Shown here one piece after another: positions 54,573-63,886 of a stretch of 64,000 bases of DNA. Under the pieces are notes generated by a model. The model was not told the origin of the DNA. It saw only the letters and a list, made by a program, of their open reading frames with translations, and made no database searches. Positions within the stretch are counted from its first letter, which is position 1. Each line of letters opens with the position of its first letter. Position numbers and translations under genes: made by a program. The stretch is from contig CAZVJF010000005.1 of assembly GCA_964627445.1 (NCBI GenBank), positions 213,702 to 277,701 on the forward strand, read 5' to 3'. The DNA comes from Luteibaculum sp964627445. Its GTDB lineage: Bacteria > Bacteroidota > Bacteroidia > Flavobacteriales_D > Luteibaculaceae.

Positions 54573-56171
54573 CACTTTAATCAGGAACAGTATTTCCTCG
54601 CTGTGCTTCATTTTAAAATTGTAGCGATCTTCGAAAGGTACATCTTGGGGCCAATGCACGCGCTGGTGTTCGCTGATGATAAAAAAATCGCCTGGTTGGG
54701 GGTGCTCCGTGTTGCGAATAACCTGGCCCTTCTCGCGCTCAATGTACCAGAGCGCACCGTGGTTTAAGCCCGTACGGTAAAAGTGCAGCGGACTATCTCC
54801 GGTAAGCTGCGCTGCCTGTATGGCATCGGTCATGTATTTTTCTTCGGGGCCGGTTTGCATGCGGTGTTCCTGCACAAAGAAGTTAAAGCTGAGCCGCAGT
54901 GCCAATAAGGCCACCACCAACCAAAGCAAACGCAGCTTTTTCTGGTAATAGAACCCCAAAACAGGTACTGCAGCCAGCACCACACAAAGCAGCACTTTTA
55001 GCCCAAGCATCTCCACCTGAAACTCCACAAAAAACGCAGCCATCGGTGCCAGCACCAACAACGGTAGCATCACTTTAAAAAGCAGATAAAACCCTTGCAT
55101 CCAGCGCGACTGCACATGCTTTTGAGCAAAGTACAAACTGTACACCAACACCATGGGGTACAGCATAAACAAGTAGCGCGGGTAATATCCTGGCGACAAC
55201 CAGTATACTGGAATATTAACAATAAAGATAAGCCCAAATGCTTTGAGGTAGGTATTGCTTTTTACTTCCTGCCAAAACCCTTTTAAGAACCAGAGCGGGA
55301 AAAACAAGAGCCACGGAGCCAGGTGCATAAAGTTGGTCAATGGAAAGGTAATTAACCCCAAAAGGGTGTCGTCTAGCCCCTTTTCGTCATCCAGCGCAGT
55401 GCGCTGCGCACTTTGATCCCACAGTTGATCTATCCAGCCGTCCAGGTCGTTGTATTGGCTGTACTTCCAGAAATAGGCACCCACAACCCCACAAAAAAGA
55501 CCAAACGCCAGTAGGTGGCGCCAATTAAAAATGTATTTCCAGTTTTTATACAGTAGGATGATAGCAATGGCGCTCAAGCCCGTAAACAACACACTGGGCA
55601 AGCCTTTGCACAAAAAAGCGATCGCGTGGATGAGGTAGGACCCAATAAGCGCTTGCGTCCATTTGCCTTTCCTGCCATATTCCACCAACACGATAAAGGC
55701 GATGTAGGTAATCCAGCTATAAAAAACATCGATATGCCCGAGTAGCGATGCGTAAATGAGCATTCGGCCACAGGTTACAAAAGCCGCAGCAGCCAAGAAT
55801 GCCGTAAGGTGGTGCATGTATTTTTTTGCGTGGAAAAAGAGGGTTGCCGCAAAAAGAAACAAAGGCACGGTAGAGGGCAGCCGCATTACAAAATCGCTTT
55901 TGCTGCCGGTAATTTTCATGAGCGCTACCAAAATCCAATTGTAAAATGGCGGCTTTCGGTAGTACCACTCGCCTTGTATGGTGGGAGTCCAGTATTGGCC
56001 TGTGTACAACATTTCTAGTGCAACCACCGTGCGCGTGGGTTCATCGGCACGCTGGGGCATAAAGCCTAAGTTGTGGTGATAAATAAGAAAACCCAATACG
56101 GCTATGGCGATATACCAGGTATTGGGATTGTTCTCGTAGTGCTGTTGCAGTTTGGCAAAAAAGGGCCTCAT
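54549..56171 (-). CDS. GT39/ArnT-type membrane glycosyltransferase
   Basis: A 540-aa protein with about ten membrane segments. The N-terminal signature RADEPTRTVVALEML ... YYRKPPFYNW is the periplasmic active-site region of the ArnT/PMT superfamily (an acidic residue followed by the KPP motif). It is probably a polyprenyl-phosphate-sugar-dependent transferase modifying lipid A, another lipid or a protein. It overlaps the flippase-like gene upstream by 4 bp. Confidence 0.87.
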   Translation of the reverse strand: MRPFFAKLQQHYENNPNTWYIAIAVLGFLIYHHNLGFMPQRADEPTRTVVALEMLYTGQYWTPTIQGEWYYRKPPFYNWILVALMKITGSKSDFVMRLPSTVPLFLFAATLFFHAKKYMHHLTAFLAAAAFVTCGRMLIYASLLGHIDVFYSWITYIAFIVLVEYGRKGKWTQALIGSYLIHAIAFLCKGLPSVLFTGLSAIAIILLYKNWKYIFNWRHLLAFGLFCGVVGAYFWKYSQYNDLDGWIDQLWDQSAQRTALDDEKGLDDTLLGLITFPLTNFMHLAPWLLFFPLWFLKGFWQEVKSNTYLKAFGLIFIVNIPVYWLSPGYYPRYLFMLYPMVLVYSLYFAQKHVQSRWMQGFYLLFKVMLPLLVLAPMAAFFVEFQVEMLGLKVLLCVVLAAVPVLGFYYQKKLRLLWLVVALLALRLSFNFFVQEHRMQTGPEEKYMTDAIQAAQLTGDSPLHFYRTGLNHGALWYIEREKGQVIRNTEHPQPGDFFIISEHQRVHWPQDVPFEDRYNFKMKHSEEILFLIKVLESPSEL

Positions 56172-57094
56172 GTAAATGTAACGTCTTGCTTTAACGGTCT
56201 AAAGGCAAATATAGCGCCCAATAGGCTGGCTGTAGCCAGTGCAAAGAAAAACAAGATGGCAAAAGCTACGGCCGGCGCCTCATCGATAAGCAAAAAATCG
56301 TTGCCCTGGATGAACACAAACTCGCGCAATCCAACCCCAGCCACGGTAATAGGAATAACCGCAGCCACCGAAGACAACATAAACAGGGTAAGGTAATCGA
56401 GGTAATGGGCTGGAATGTGTAATGCCTGCAACAAGCACAAGGCGGTAGCCACTTGCCCGATCTGCACCCAAAAGCTGTAGTGGCTGGTTACCCAAAACTT
56501 GCGCATGACCTTTTTGTTGAGAAACCACTTAAACACCAGGTAGAAACCGGGCAAACTTCCCAGCGAGGCCAGCATAATGATGGTGGTTACTTCCCACTGC
56601 TCTACAATAGGAAAGTTGCTAAAGAGGTAAAACACCGTGCCGATAAGTAGCAGCAAACAGAGACCTGATAAACGGTCGGCCAGGGTAGCCCAAACCAGGG
56701 CTTTGGTATTGCCTTTTTCGGGGCTACGCAGGGCGTAAACTTTGTAGGCATCGCCACCAATGGCCCCGGGCAGAAACAAGTTGTAGAACATGCCCAGGTA
56801 ATACAACTTGAGGTTGTACCATTTGCCCAACACCAAGCCGATGTTGGCATAAAACTGGCGCAGGCGAAAAGCGGCAATAACCTTAGAGATATTAAAGCAC
56901 AACACTGCAGCCACAAACCAATATGGGTTTGCAGCTTGCAGGTTTCTTTGAAACTCCTGGAAGTCTATTTTATGAATAGCGAAAGCCAGAGCCGCTCCCG
57001 TAATTACGAGTTTCACCGCAAACTTTATCAGCTTGCGGTTGCGCTTTTTCCTGGCCTGTTCTGGTGTTAGTTCGTTGGGCTGTGCTTGGCTCAT
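56168..57094 (-). CDS. Flippase-like (LPG synthase TM-region) membrane protein
   Basis: A 308-aa protein of the YbhN/AglD-like family: basic N-terminus, seven to eight membrane helices, and the signature NLFLPGAIGGDAYKVYALR. It is co-oriented with, and overlaps, the glycosyltransferase gene, so it may move or supply the lipid-linked donor. It lies 12 bp downstream of the aminotransferase gene. Confidence 0.85.
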   Translation of the reverse strand: MSQAQPNELTPEQARKKRNRKLIKFAVKLVITGAALAFAIHKIDFQEFQRNLQAANPYWFVAAVLCFNISKVIAAFRLRQFYANIGLVLGKWYNLKLYYLGMFYNLFLPGAIGGDAYKVYALRSPEKGNTKALVWATLADRLSGLCLLLLIGTVFYLFSNFPIVEQWEVTTIIMLASLGSLPGFYLVFKWFLNKKVMRKFWVTSHYSFWVQIGQVATALCLLQALHIPAHYLDYLTLFMLSSVAAVIPITVAGVGLREFVFIQGNDFLLIDEAPAVAFAILFFFALATASLLGAIFAFRPLKQDVTFT

Positions 57095-57106
57095 TCGGCC
57101 GCAAAG

Positions 57107-58375
57107 TTACGCTTCATATTGAGCTAGCGAGCGCGTAATGATATCAATGCACGCATCCAGTTGTTCTTCGTTCATCACCAAAGGCGGAGCAAAACGAATT
57201 ATATTCCCGTGTGTAGGTTTCGCCAACAAGCCATTTTCCTTCATGGTCATGCAAATATTCCAGGCGGTATCGCTGTCTTCGTTATCATTAATCACAATGG
57301 CGTTGAGCAAGCCTTTACCGCGAACTAGTTTCACGATGTTGCTCTTACTGATGTAGTCGTTCATCTTTTTGCGGAACAGATCACCCAAGCGTGCGGCATT
57401 TTCTGCCAGCTCTTCTTCTATAATTACATCCAATGCTGCCATAGCTACCTTAACACCCAGCGGGTTTCCTCCAAAGGTAGAACCATGCTGCCCGGGTTTG
57501 ATTACACCCATAATGGGATCGTTGGCCAGCACCGCTGAAACGGGGTATGCTCCACCAGAAAGTGCTTTACCCAAAATCAACACATCGGGTTTTACTTGCG
57601 GCTGTTGCCCACACGATTTTTCGCACTTGCAATTGCCACAGGTGGCTAACAATTTTCCGGTTCTGGCAATACCAGTTTGTACCTCATCGGCTATTAGCAG
57701 TACATTTTTGCTTTTGCATAGCGCATGTGCTTTTTCCAGGTAATCTTCGGCTGGAACTACCACTCCGGCTTCCCCCTGTATGGGCTCTACCATAAAACCA
57801 GCCACATTGGGGTCTTCCAGTGCTTTTTCTAAAGCAGGAATGTCGTTGTAAGGAATGACCTCAAATCCTCCCGTAAACGGACCATAATTGGTTTTAGCCA
57901 CGGGGTCTGTACTAAAGGATACGATGGTAGTGGTACGGCCGTGGAAGTTGCTATCGCACACTATAATTTTGGCCTTATCTTCTGGGGTTCCTTTGACTTC
58001 GTATGCCCACTTTCGAGTGAGTTTTATTGCAGTTTCTACGGCCTCGGCTCCTGAGTTCATGGGCAACACCTTGTCGTAGTTAAACAAGCGCGTTACTTTT
58101 TCCTCAAACTGCCCTAAAACATCGTTGTGGAAAGCGCGTGAGGTTAGCGTAAGTGTTTTAGCCTGTTCTATAAGTGCATTTACAATTTTCGGGTGGCAGT
58201 GGCCCTGGTTTACCGCACTGTATGCCGATAGGAAGTCGAAGTACTGCTTGCCCTCTACATCCCAAACGTAAACTCCTTCGCCCCGGCTTAATACCACGGG
58301 CAGTGGGTGATAATTGTGCGCCCCGTATTTTTCTTCTAATGCAATGGCTTCTTCTGATGAAATGGTACTGATCAT
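57107..58375 (-). CDS. rocD: Ornithine--oxo-acid aminotransferase
   Basis: A 422-aa class III PLP enzyme. Marks: YSAVNQGHCHPKI, MNSGAEAVETAIKL, NFHGRTT, IADEVQTGIARTGK, and the PLP lysine in LILGKALSGG. It transfers the delta-amino group of ornithine to 2-oxoglutarate, giving glutamate semialdehyde. It carries a short Cys-rich insert (TCGNCKCEKSCGQQ) between GKLLA and the PLP-lysine segment. I believe such inserts occur in related Bacteroidota enzymes. Confidence 0.95.
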   Translation of the reverse strand: MISTISSEEAIALEEKYGAHNYHPLPVVLSRGEGVYVWDVEGKQYFDFLSAYSAVNQGHCHPKIVNALIEQAKTLTLTSRAFHNDVLGQFEEKVTRLFNYDKVLPMNSGAEAVETAIKLTRKWAYEVKGTPEDKAKIIVCDSNFHGRTTTIVSFSTDPVAKTNYGPFTGGFEVIPYNDIPALEKALEDPNVAGFMVEPIQGEAGVVVPAEDYLEKAHALCKSKNVLLIADEVQTGIARTGKLLATCGNCKCEKSCGQQPQVKPDVLILGKALSGGAYPVSAVLANDPIMGVIKPGQHGSTFGGNPLGVKVAMAALDVIIEEELAENAARLGDLFRKKMNDYISKSNIVKLVRGKGLLNAIVINDNEDSDTAWNICMTMKENGLLAKPTHGNIIRFAPPLVMNEEQLDACIDIITRSLAQYEA

Positions 58376-58505
58376 ATAATTTCGCTTTAGGATTCTTCTT
58401 TAATAAGGCAAGCTACAATTTACCGAAGGAATGCCCAATGAGCTACATTAACTTAGTTTTAGCCATTGCAGCCATGGCCGCCAAATATATCTAATTTTGC
58501 CAGCC

Positions 58506-59915
58506 ATGGGAAGAAAGAAGCGGATACGAAGAAGCACAGTTTCGGGCATACAAATAGAGCGTGCAGGAGCCGAAGGTAAAGCCATTGCACACCACGATGG
58601 CAAGGTAGTTTTTGTGCCTTTTGGCGCGCCCGGTGATACCGTAACGCTGGAAATAAAAAAAAGCCAGCGCAAGTATTTGGAGGGAAAAATAACGGCCATA
58701 GAAGAAGCCTCGCCCATGCGGCAAGAACCGCGCTGCCAACATTTTGGTATTTGTGGTGGATGCAAATGGCAGCACCTGCCCTACAAGCACCAACTGGAGT
58801 TTAAGCAGCAGCAAGTGCAAGATGCCATAGACCGCCTGGCCAAGGTAGACCGACCCGAATTGAACCCCATTTTAGGAGCGCCTTCGGAATTTCACTATCG
58901 CAATAAAATGGAATACACCGCCACCGATAGCAAGTGGCTCACTCCAGAGCAAATTGAATCGGGCGAGCAAATAGACCGCGATGGTATTGGGTTTCACATT
59001 CCCGGCCGTTTCGATTGGGTGTTTCACATCAACGAATGTCACCTTCCCCACCCTACCAGCAATGCCATACGCGATTTTGTGTACCACACCGCCAAGGAAA
59101 ACAACATCCCATTTTTTAATCTGCGTCAGCAAAGCGATGGCATACGCACTGTTATGGTGCGCAATACCGCGCTGGGCGAATGGATGGTGCTCTTAACCAT
59201 TAAAAACGGTACCGAGGAACAGCTCAAAATCCTGATGGAAGGATTAAAAACCAACTTTCCTGAGATCGCTTCCCTCAATTATTCCATTAACAACAAAGCC
59301 AACGATAGCCTGTACGACCTGGATATTGTAACCTATCATGGCAAAGACTATATCACAGAACGTTTGGATGGATTGGAGTTTCACATCCACCCCAAAAGCT
59401 TTTTCCAAACCAACAGCCAACAAGCCCAAAACCTGTATCAGGAAACCAAGCGCATGGCCAAACTTACGGGGAACGAAGTAGTCTACGATTTGTACTCCGG
59501 TACGGGCACCATTGCTTGTTACCTAGCAGCCGATGCCAAAAAAGTAGTGGGTGTAGAATCGGTGCCCGATGCGGTAGAAAATGCCAAAGAAAACGCCAAG
59601 CACAATAGCATAGCCAATTGCGATTTTGTGGTGGGCGACATGAAAGATGTGTTTACCGAGGCATTCTCAACCACCTATGGCGCTCCCGATGTTATTATAT
59701 CCGACCCACCCCGTGCCGGTATGCATGCCGATGTGGTGGATGTTATACTAAAGCTGCAACCCAAACGCGTGGTATACGTAAGCTGCAACCCCGCAACCCA
59801 AGCGCGCGACCTGGCGTTATTGGATGCTGCGTATGCGGTAGAAGAAATACAACCTGTGGATATGTTTCCACACACGCACCACGTAGAAAATATTGTAAGC
59901 TTGGTACTGCGATAA
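58506..59915 (+). CDS. rlmD: RlmD/RumA-type 23S rRNA (uracil-5-)-methyltransferase
   Basis: ATG at 58506 (MGRKKRIRRS); an upstream TTG adds three residues. An N-terminal TRAM domain is followed by the Fe-S cysteines (CQHFGICGGCKWQ), a SAM-binding fold (VVYDLYSGTGTIACYL), DPPRAGMH, and the catalytic Cys in VVYVSCNPATQARDL. It methylates U1939-type or U747-type positions of 23S rRNA; which one cannot be fixed by eye. TAATTTTG at 58492-58499 is a likely -7 element immediately upstream. Confidence 0.92.
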   Translation: MGRKKRIRRSTVSGIQIERAGAEGKAIAHHDGKVVFVPFGAPGDTVTLEIKKSQRKYLEGKITAIEEASPMRQEPRCQHFGICGGCKWQHLPYKHQLEFKQQQVQDAIDRLAKVDRPELNPILGAPSEFHYRNKMEYTATDSKWLTPEQIESGEQIDRDGIGFHIPGRFDWVFHINECHLPHPTSNAIRDFVYHTAKENNIPFFNLRQQSDGIRTVMVRNTALGEWMVLLTIKNGTEEQLKILMEGLKTNFPEIASLNYSINNKANDSLYDLDIVTYHGKDYITERLDGLEFHIHPKSFFQTNSQQAQNLYQETKRMAKLTGNEVVYDLYSGTGTIACYLAADAKKVVGVESVPDAVENAKENAKHNSIANCDFVVGDMKDVFTEAFSTTYGAPDVIISDPPRAGMHADVVDVILKLQPKRVVYVSCNPATQARDLALLDAAYAVEEIQPVDMFPHTHHVENIVSLVLR

Positions 59916-59955
59916 TTTTAGCCGAATTCAGCATCCACCCGTATACACTACACTT

Positions 59956-60531
59956 ATGCACAACGAAGCCTACTGGGAACAACGCTACCTAGAAAACGAT
60001 ACGCCATGGGATATTGGCTACCCGGCACCGGCCATCATCCAATACTTTGAGCAAGTGAAAAACAAGGAGGCTCGGATCCTTATACCTGGCGCAGGAAATG
60101 CCCACGAGGCAGTGGCGCTATACAACATGGGCTTTAAAAACATTACGGTGCTCGATTTAAGTGATATCCCCCTAAAACACTTTGCAGAAAAGAACCCCGA
60201 TTTCCCAAAAGAAAATCTGGTACACCAAGATTTTTTTGAGCACCACAGCAGCTACGAGTATATTGTAGAGCAGACCTTTTTCTGTGCCTTACACCCTTCC
60301 TTGCGCAACCACTACGTTGAAAAAATGCACGAGCTATTGGTACCCGGTGGAAAGCTGGTAGGCATGGTTTTTAACGACTTGCTCAATACAGAACATCCAC
60401 CGTACGGAGCTTTAAAAGCCGATTATGAGGCCTACTTTGCTCCCATGTTCACCATAGAGCAACTCACCGATAACACGGCAGCCATCCCCCCACGTGCAGG
60501 ACGCGAATTGTTCCTATTATTGCAAAAATAG
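59956..60531 (+). CDS. TPMT-like SAM-dependent methyltransferase
   Basis: A 191-aa thiopurine-methyltransferase-type protein. Marks: YWEQRYLENDTPWDIGYPAP at the N-terminus, ARILIPGAGNAHEAVAL (SAM loop), NITVLDLSD, and DYEAYFAPMFTIEQL. Substrate unknown. It lies 40 bp after rlmD and 5 bp before the phosphoribosyltransferase gene. Confidence 0.86.
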   Translation: MHNEAYWEQRYLENDTPWDIGYPAPAIIQYFEQVKNKEARILIPGAGNAHEAVALYNMGFKNITVLDLSDIPLKHFAEKNPDFPKENLVHQDFFEHHSSYEYIVEQTFFCALHPSLRNHYVEKMHELLVPGGKLVGMVFNDLLNTEHPPYGALKADYEAYFAPMFTIEQLTDNTAAIPPRAGRELFLLLQK

Positions 60532-60536
60532 TTACC

Positions 60537-61037
60537 GTGGAAACCGCCAAGATTCTAGATCACAAGGAAATAGAGCAAAAGATACTGCGCATTGCACACC
60601 AAATAGCCGAGTACAACTACGATGAAGCAAAAATTGTAGTGGTAGGCGTAGCTACAGGTGGATATACGGTGGCGCAACGCATTGCCGGGGCTATCACAGA
60701 AATCATAGATGTAGAGGTAATGCTGGGATGCCTTACCATGGACAAGGGAAATCCCCTACACGGAAAAGTACAGCTCGATATTGACTTGGAAGACCTAGCC
60801 AATACCTCGGTGGTTTTGGTAGATGATGTGCTGGAGTCTGGACGGACATTAGCCTATGCCGCGAAATTTTTGATGGAGCAACCGCTTAAAAAATTGGCCA
60901 CGGCCGTTTTGGTAGACCGCATGCATCCGCGCTTTCCTATTCGGGCCGACTTTGTAGGCTTAACCCTTTCTACTACCCTGCAAGACCATATAGAACTGGT
61001 GGATGACCAGGGAGAGTTACGCGTTTTTCTGAAGTAA
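60537..61037 (+). CDS. PyrR-like phosphoribosyltransferase
   Basis: A 166-aa protein with a GTG start. PRPP-binding loop VVLVDDVLESGRTL, plus VGVATGGYTVAQRI and VLVDRMHPRFPIRADFVG. The size and motifs match PyrR/uracil-PRTase-like proteins of Bacteroidota. There is no visible pyr operon around it, so an RNA-binding attenuator role is not supported. Its 3' end overlaps aroK by 21 bp in convergent orientation. Confidence 0.85.
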   Translation: METAKILDHKEIEQKILRIAHQIAEYNYDEAKIVVVGVATGGYTVAQRIAGAITEIIDVEVMLGCLTMDKGNPLHGKVQLDIDLEDLANTSVVLVDDVLESGRTLAYAAKFLMEQPLKKLATAVLVDRMHPRFPIRADFVGLTLSTTLQDHIELVDDQGELRVFLK

Positions 61038-61541
61038 AGCCACCAGAAAGGAAATGGGATCGGTTTGCCCGGCTCCAAAAGTCCATGTGTGTTGTGCCTG
61101 CTGGTAATGCTCTTCGCGGGCTTTTAATTTTTCTTCTATAAACGGCAGCAATTCGGCATCGCTGAGGTGCGCTATTAACGGGCGTTGGGCCCTGCCTGGC
61201 AACAGCCTTTGGCACAGTGTTTTGGGTGGATACTGAAGGTAGACGCTCGTACCGTGCGCATTAATCCAGTCCATGTTATCACCAAAACAGGGAGTTCCGC
61301 CACCCAAGGCGACCACCCCCGTAAAATCTCCTGTATCGCGTAAGGTTTCGGTTTCCACCGCTCTAAAGGCGGCTTCCCCTTCGCTATCTACGAACTGGCG
61401 TATGCTTTGCCCCAAGCGCGCTTCTATGGCATCGTCTAAATCCATAAAAGCCACCTGGCACTTATTGGCAATTTTTTTTCCCAAGGTGGATTTGCCACAT
61501 CCCATAAACCCCAGTAGAAACAGCGGCTGTTGCAAGCCCAT
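61017..61541 (-). CDS. aroK: Shikimate kinase
   Basis: The start at 61541 (MGLQQPLFLLGFMGCGKST) is chosen over the upstream codon at 61607 because it puts the P-loop near residue 14 as usual. 174 aa. Marks: GCGKST, DLDDAIE, FRAVETETL, VALGGGTPC, and QRPLI near the lid. It phosphorylates shikimate in aromatic amino acid synthesis. It diverges from the GNAT-like gene with only 33 bp between starts. Confidence 0.95.
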   Translation of the reverse strand: MGLQQPLFLLGFMGCGKSTLGKKIANKCQVAFMDLDDAIEARLGQSIRQFVDSEGEAAFRAVETETLRDTGDFTGVVALGGGTPCFGDNMDWINAHGTSVYLQYPPKTLCQRLLPGRAQRPLIAHLSDAELLPFIEEKLKAREEHYQQAQHTWTFGAGQTDPISFLVALLQKNA

Positions 61542-61574
61542 GATATTGCTATATTTCCGGCCAAAATAGCACTT

Positions 61575-62738
61575 ATGAAGGTAATTGAGGTAACGCAACC
61601 CCAGCACATAACTGCATTTCTCAATTGTGTAGACGAGATCTATAAAGACATCTCTGCCTACAAGCGACCGCTAAACAAAGACGTGGAGCGTATCTTTGAT
61701 AAAAAGAAAAATAAGGCCTTTAGGAATGGGCATGTTACCCGATGGATTTTGCAAGACAAGGGTGGCAAAACCGTAGGGCGCGTAGCTGCCTTTATCAATG
61801 ATAAACACGCTAGCCAGTTTCCTGGTGTAGGTGGGATGGGCTTTTTTGAGTGCATTCCTGATCAAGAGGCTGCATTCCTTCTTATGGATACTGCAAAATC
61901 CTGGTTGGAAAACGAGGGTATGGAAAGCATGGATGGCCCCATAAACTTTGGCGAGCGCGATGAGTTTTGGGGTTTAACCATAAAAAACTTTGAGCAGCCG
62001 CCTTATTACAAGCAAAACTTAACCCCTCCATATTACTACGAATATTTTAAAGCCTACGGCTTTGAGATTTTCTTTAAGCAATATGTGTATCACCGTAAGA
62101 TTACCGATCCATTGCAGGAGAAATACGAGGAGCGTGCTCAGAACCTGGCGGCAGATCCTAAATACACGTGGCGATGCATAGAAAAGAGCAAGCTAGACCA
62201 GTACACCGAAGATTTTAGAACCATATACAACCGTGCCTGGGGTAAACGCGATGGAGACACCTTTAAAGGCATGAGCAGCAGCCAGGCCAAATCGATTATG
62301 AAGGCCATAAAGCCTATTTTAGATGAACGCCTGCTGTATTACGCTTACTATGAAGACCGCCCCATAGGCTTTTACATTTCCTTGCCCGAGGTTAACCAGA
62401 TCTTTGGCAAGTTCAAGGGTAAGTTTGGTCTGTTGCAAAAGCTTCTTTTCTTGTGGCACCTAAAAACAGGCACCATTAAAACCTGCTTTGGCACTGCGTT
62501 TGGGGTAGATCCTGATTTCCAAGGAAAAGGCGTGGAAGGGCTCTTATTTAAGGGGGCCCACCAAACCTTAGAACACACGCAGTACAAAGACGTTATTATC
62601 ACCTGGTTGGGCGATTTTAACCAAAAGATGATACATGTAATTGAAGGTCTTGGGGCAAAACGCATCCAAGAGATGGCCACCATGCGGTATCATTTTGATA
62701 GAAACAAACCGGTAGAACGGTACGTTACGGCCAGTTAA
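61575..62738 (+). CDS. GNAT-like acyltransferase family protein
   Basis: A 387-aa protein from the ATG at 61575. It resembles a Bacteroidota family with a degenerate GNAT fold: KTVGRVAAFIND, DGPINFGERDEFWGL and a C-terminal acyl-CoA-binding-like stretch TAFGVDPDFQGKGVEGLLF. Reaction unknown. The upstream 33 bp hold TATATTTC, a possible -7 element. Confidence 0.78.
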   Translation: MKVIEVTQPQHITAFLNCVDEIYKDISAYKRPLNKDVERIFDKKKNKAFRNGHVTRWILQDKGGKTVGRVAAFINDKHASQFPGVGGMGFFECIPDQEAAFLLMDTAKSWLENEGMESMDGPINFGERDEFWGLTIKNFEQPPYYKQNLTPPYYYEYFKAYGFEIFFKQYVYHRKITDPLQEKYEERAQNLAADPKYTWRCIEKSKLDQYTEDFRTIYNRAWGKRDGDTFKGMSSSQAKSIMKAIKPILDERLLYYAYYEDRPIGFYISLPEVNQIFGKFKGKFGLLQKLLFLWHLKTGTIKTCFGTAFGVDPDFQGKGVEGLLFKGAHQTLEHTQYKDVIITWLGDFNQKMIHVIEGLGAKRIQEMATMRYHFDRNKPVERYVTAS

Positions 62739-62771
62739 ATAAAGGCTTTCGCAATTTTTTCGTGCCAGATG

Positions 62772-62801
62772 TTGCATGGTACCAAAAAGGCTGTATATTT
62801 G
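62772..62801 (+). promoter_or_regulatory. Promoter of tRNA-Lys
   Basis: TTG at 62772-62774 and TATATTTG at 62794-62801, 19 bp apart: an exact Bacteroidota -33/-7 promoter, 25 bp before the tRNA. It is the clearest promoter in the window. Confidence 0.75.
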
Positions 62802-62825
62802 CACCACTTTTTGCGAGAGCAACAC

Positions 62826-62898
62826 GATTCCGTAGCTCAGTTGGTAGAGCAATACACTTTTAATGTATGGGTCCTGAGTTCGAGCCTCAGCGGGATCA
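62826..62898 (+). tRNA. tRNA-Lys (anticodon TTT)
   Basis: 73 nt folding as a full cloverleaf: acceptor GATTCCG/CGGGATC, D-stem GCTC/GAGC, anticodon stem ATACA/TGTAT with loop CTTTTAA (anticodon TTT), T-stem CTGAG/CTCAG with loop TTCGAGC. CCA is not encoded. It reads AAA and AAG codons. Confidence 0.97.
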
Positions 62899-62902
62899 CA
62901 CG

Positions 62903-62936
62903 AAAAACCTCCTCAATTTCTTGAGGAGGTTTTTTT
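62903..62936 (+). terminator. Rho-independent terminator after tRNA-Lys
   Basis: CCTCCTCAA-TTTC-TTGAGGAGG, a perfect 9-bp stem followed by seven T, directly behind the tRNA. Confidence 0.9.
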
Positions 62937-63094
62937 GTTTTAAGGCCTTTCCGCACTTGGATCTCCCATTTTCAACTGTTTCTTCTTGCACTTACTCGAC
63001 AAGGTGTATCACTTACTAAATGTTAAGTTCTCTTAATTCATGAAACCCTCATGGATACAAGATATTCGCGCCCCATCCCTATATCCATCCTACC

Positions 63095-63886
63095 ATGAAA
63101 CAGTTAATTGTAAGTATTATTAGCCTTTGTGCATTGCTTATAGCGAGCGAAGCAGCCGCTCAATGGAGCCTGTCTGGCAAAGGACAGACTTTTAGCATGC
63201 TGTATTACAAAACCCAGGGCCTTGGTACGACCATAGAGTACGGCTATGCAAACCCATGGAGAAATACGGGCAAGCTAAAACTGGCAGGCGGGTTAACCCT
63301 CAACGGCTACTTGCCCAAATCGTATACCTATGAATGGGATACGTACAACTACGAAACCAACACGGACGAAACCGTAGAGATAACGGAAAACCTAAGCGCG
63401 TTTACCGTCAACGCCTTTGCCAAAATGTACATTGCTGGTACCTACGACCAGTCTACACTAGGTTGGTATTTTAAAATGGGAGCGGGCTATACGGCAATTC
63501 CCTATACAATAGAATCGAACAACTCGGATGAAGGTATTCTCTTGGGGCCTGAAAAGGGTACCATCACCTCCTTGACCGTGGATCTTGGAACGGGAATTGA
63601 ATTTAAAACGGGCTTTGGACACGTATTTGTAGAAGGCAATTTATACCTGCCCCCTACCGAGGAAAATGGGGTAGCCGTAGAACCAGTGATACCTGCATCC
63701 AGCCAAATTGCTGCTGGCCTGCGCTTTGATTTAGGAACTTCTACAGGCAGCCGTGGAGGCTACCGCAAGAAAAGTAGCGGGTATAAGCGCAAATCCCGCC
63801 ACAAACGGAATAGCCCATACGGTTCTCGCAGTACCAAGAGAAAAACCTACTTCCAGAAAAAGTACAAGAGGCGCAGAAGACGCTAA
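63095..63886 (+). CDS. Outer-membrane beta-barrel-like protein with polybasic tail
   Basis: A 263-aa protein with a signal peptide (MKQLIVSIISLCALLIASEA, then AAQ). Residues about 25-215 show alternating beta strands ending in aromatic residues (TFSMLYYKTQGLGTTIEYGY, TLGWYFKMGAGYTAI, QIAAGLRFDLG), like a small eight-stranded barrel. The last ~48 residues are almost all Lys, Arg, Ser, Gly and Tyr (RKKSSGYKRKS ... KKYKRRRRR). The tail could bind LPS, nucleic acid or peptidoglycan. No family recognised for the tail. Confidence 0.8.
   Translation: MKQLIVSIISLCALLIASEAAAQWSLSGKGQTFSMLYYKTQGLGTTIEYGYANPWRNTGKLKLAGGLTLNGYLPKSYTYEWDTYNYETNTDETVEITENLSAFTVNAFAKMYIAGTYDQSTLGWYFKMGAGYTAIPYTIESNNSDEGILLGPEKGTITSLTVDLGTGIEFKTGFGHVFVEGNLYLPPTEENGVAVEPVIPASSQIAAGLRFDLGTSTGSRGGYRKKSSGYKRKSRHKRNSPYGSRSTKRKTYFQKKYKRRRRR

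Noticed and set aside
57660..57730. Cys-rich insert of ornithine aminotransferase as a novel metal site.
   Set aside because: Short Cys inserts at this place are, to my knowledge, usual in Bacteroidota members of the family, so it is not listed as a finding.
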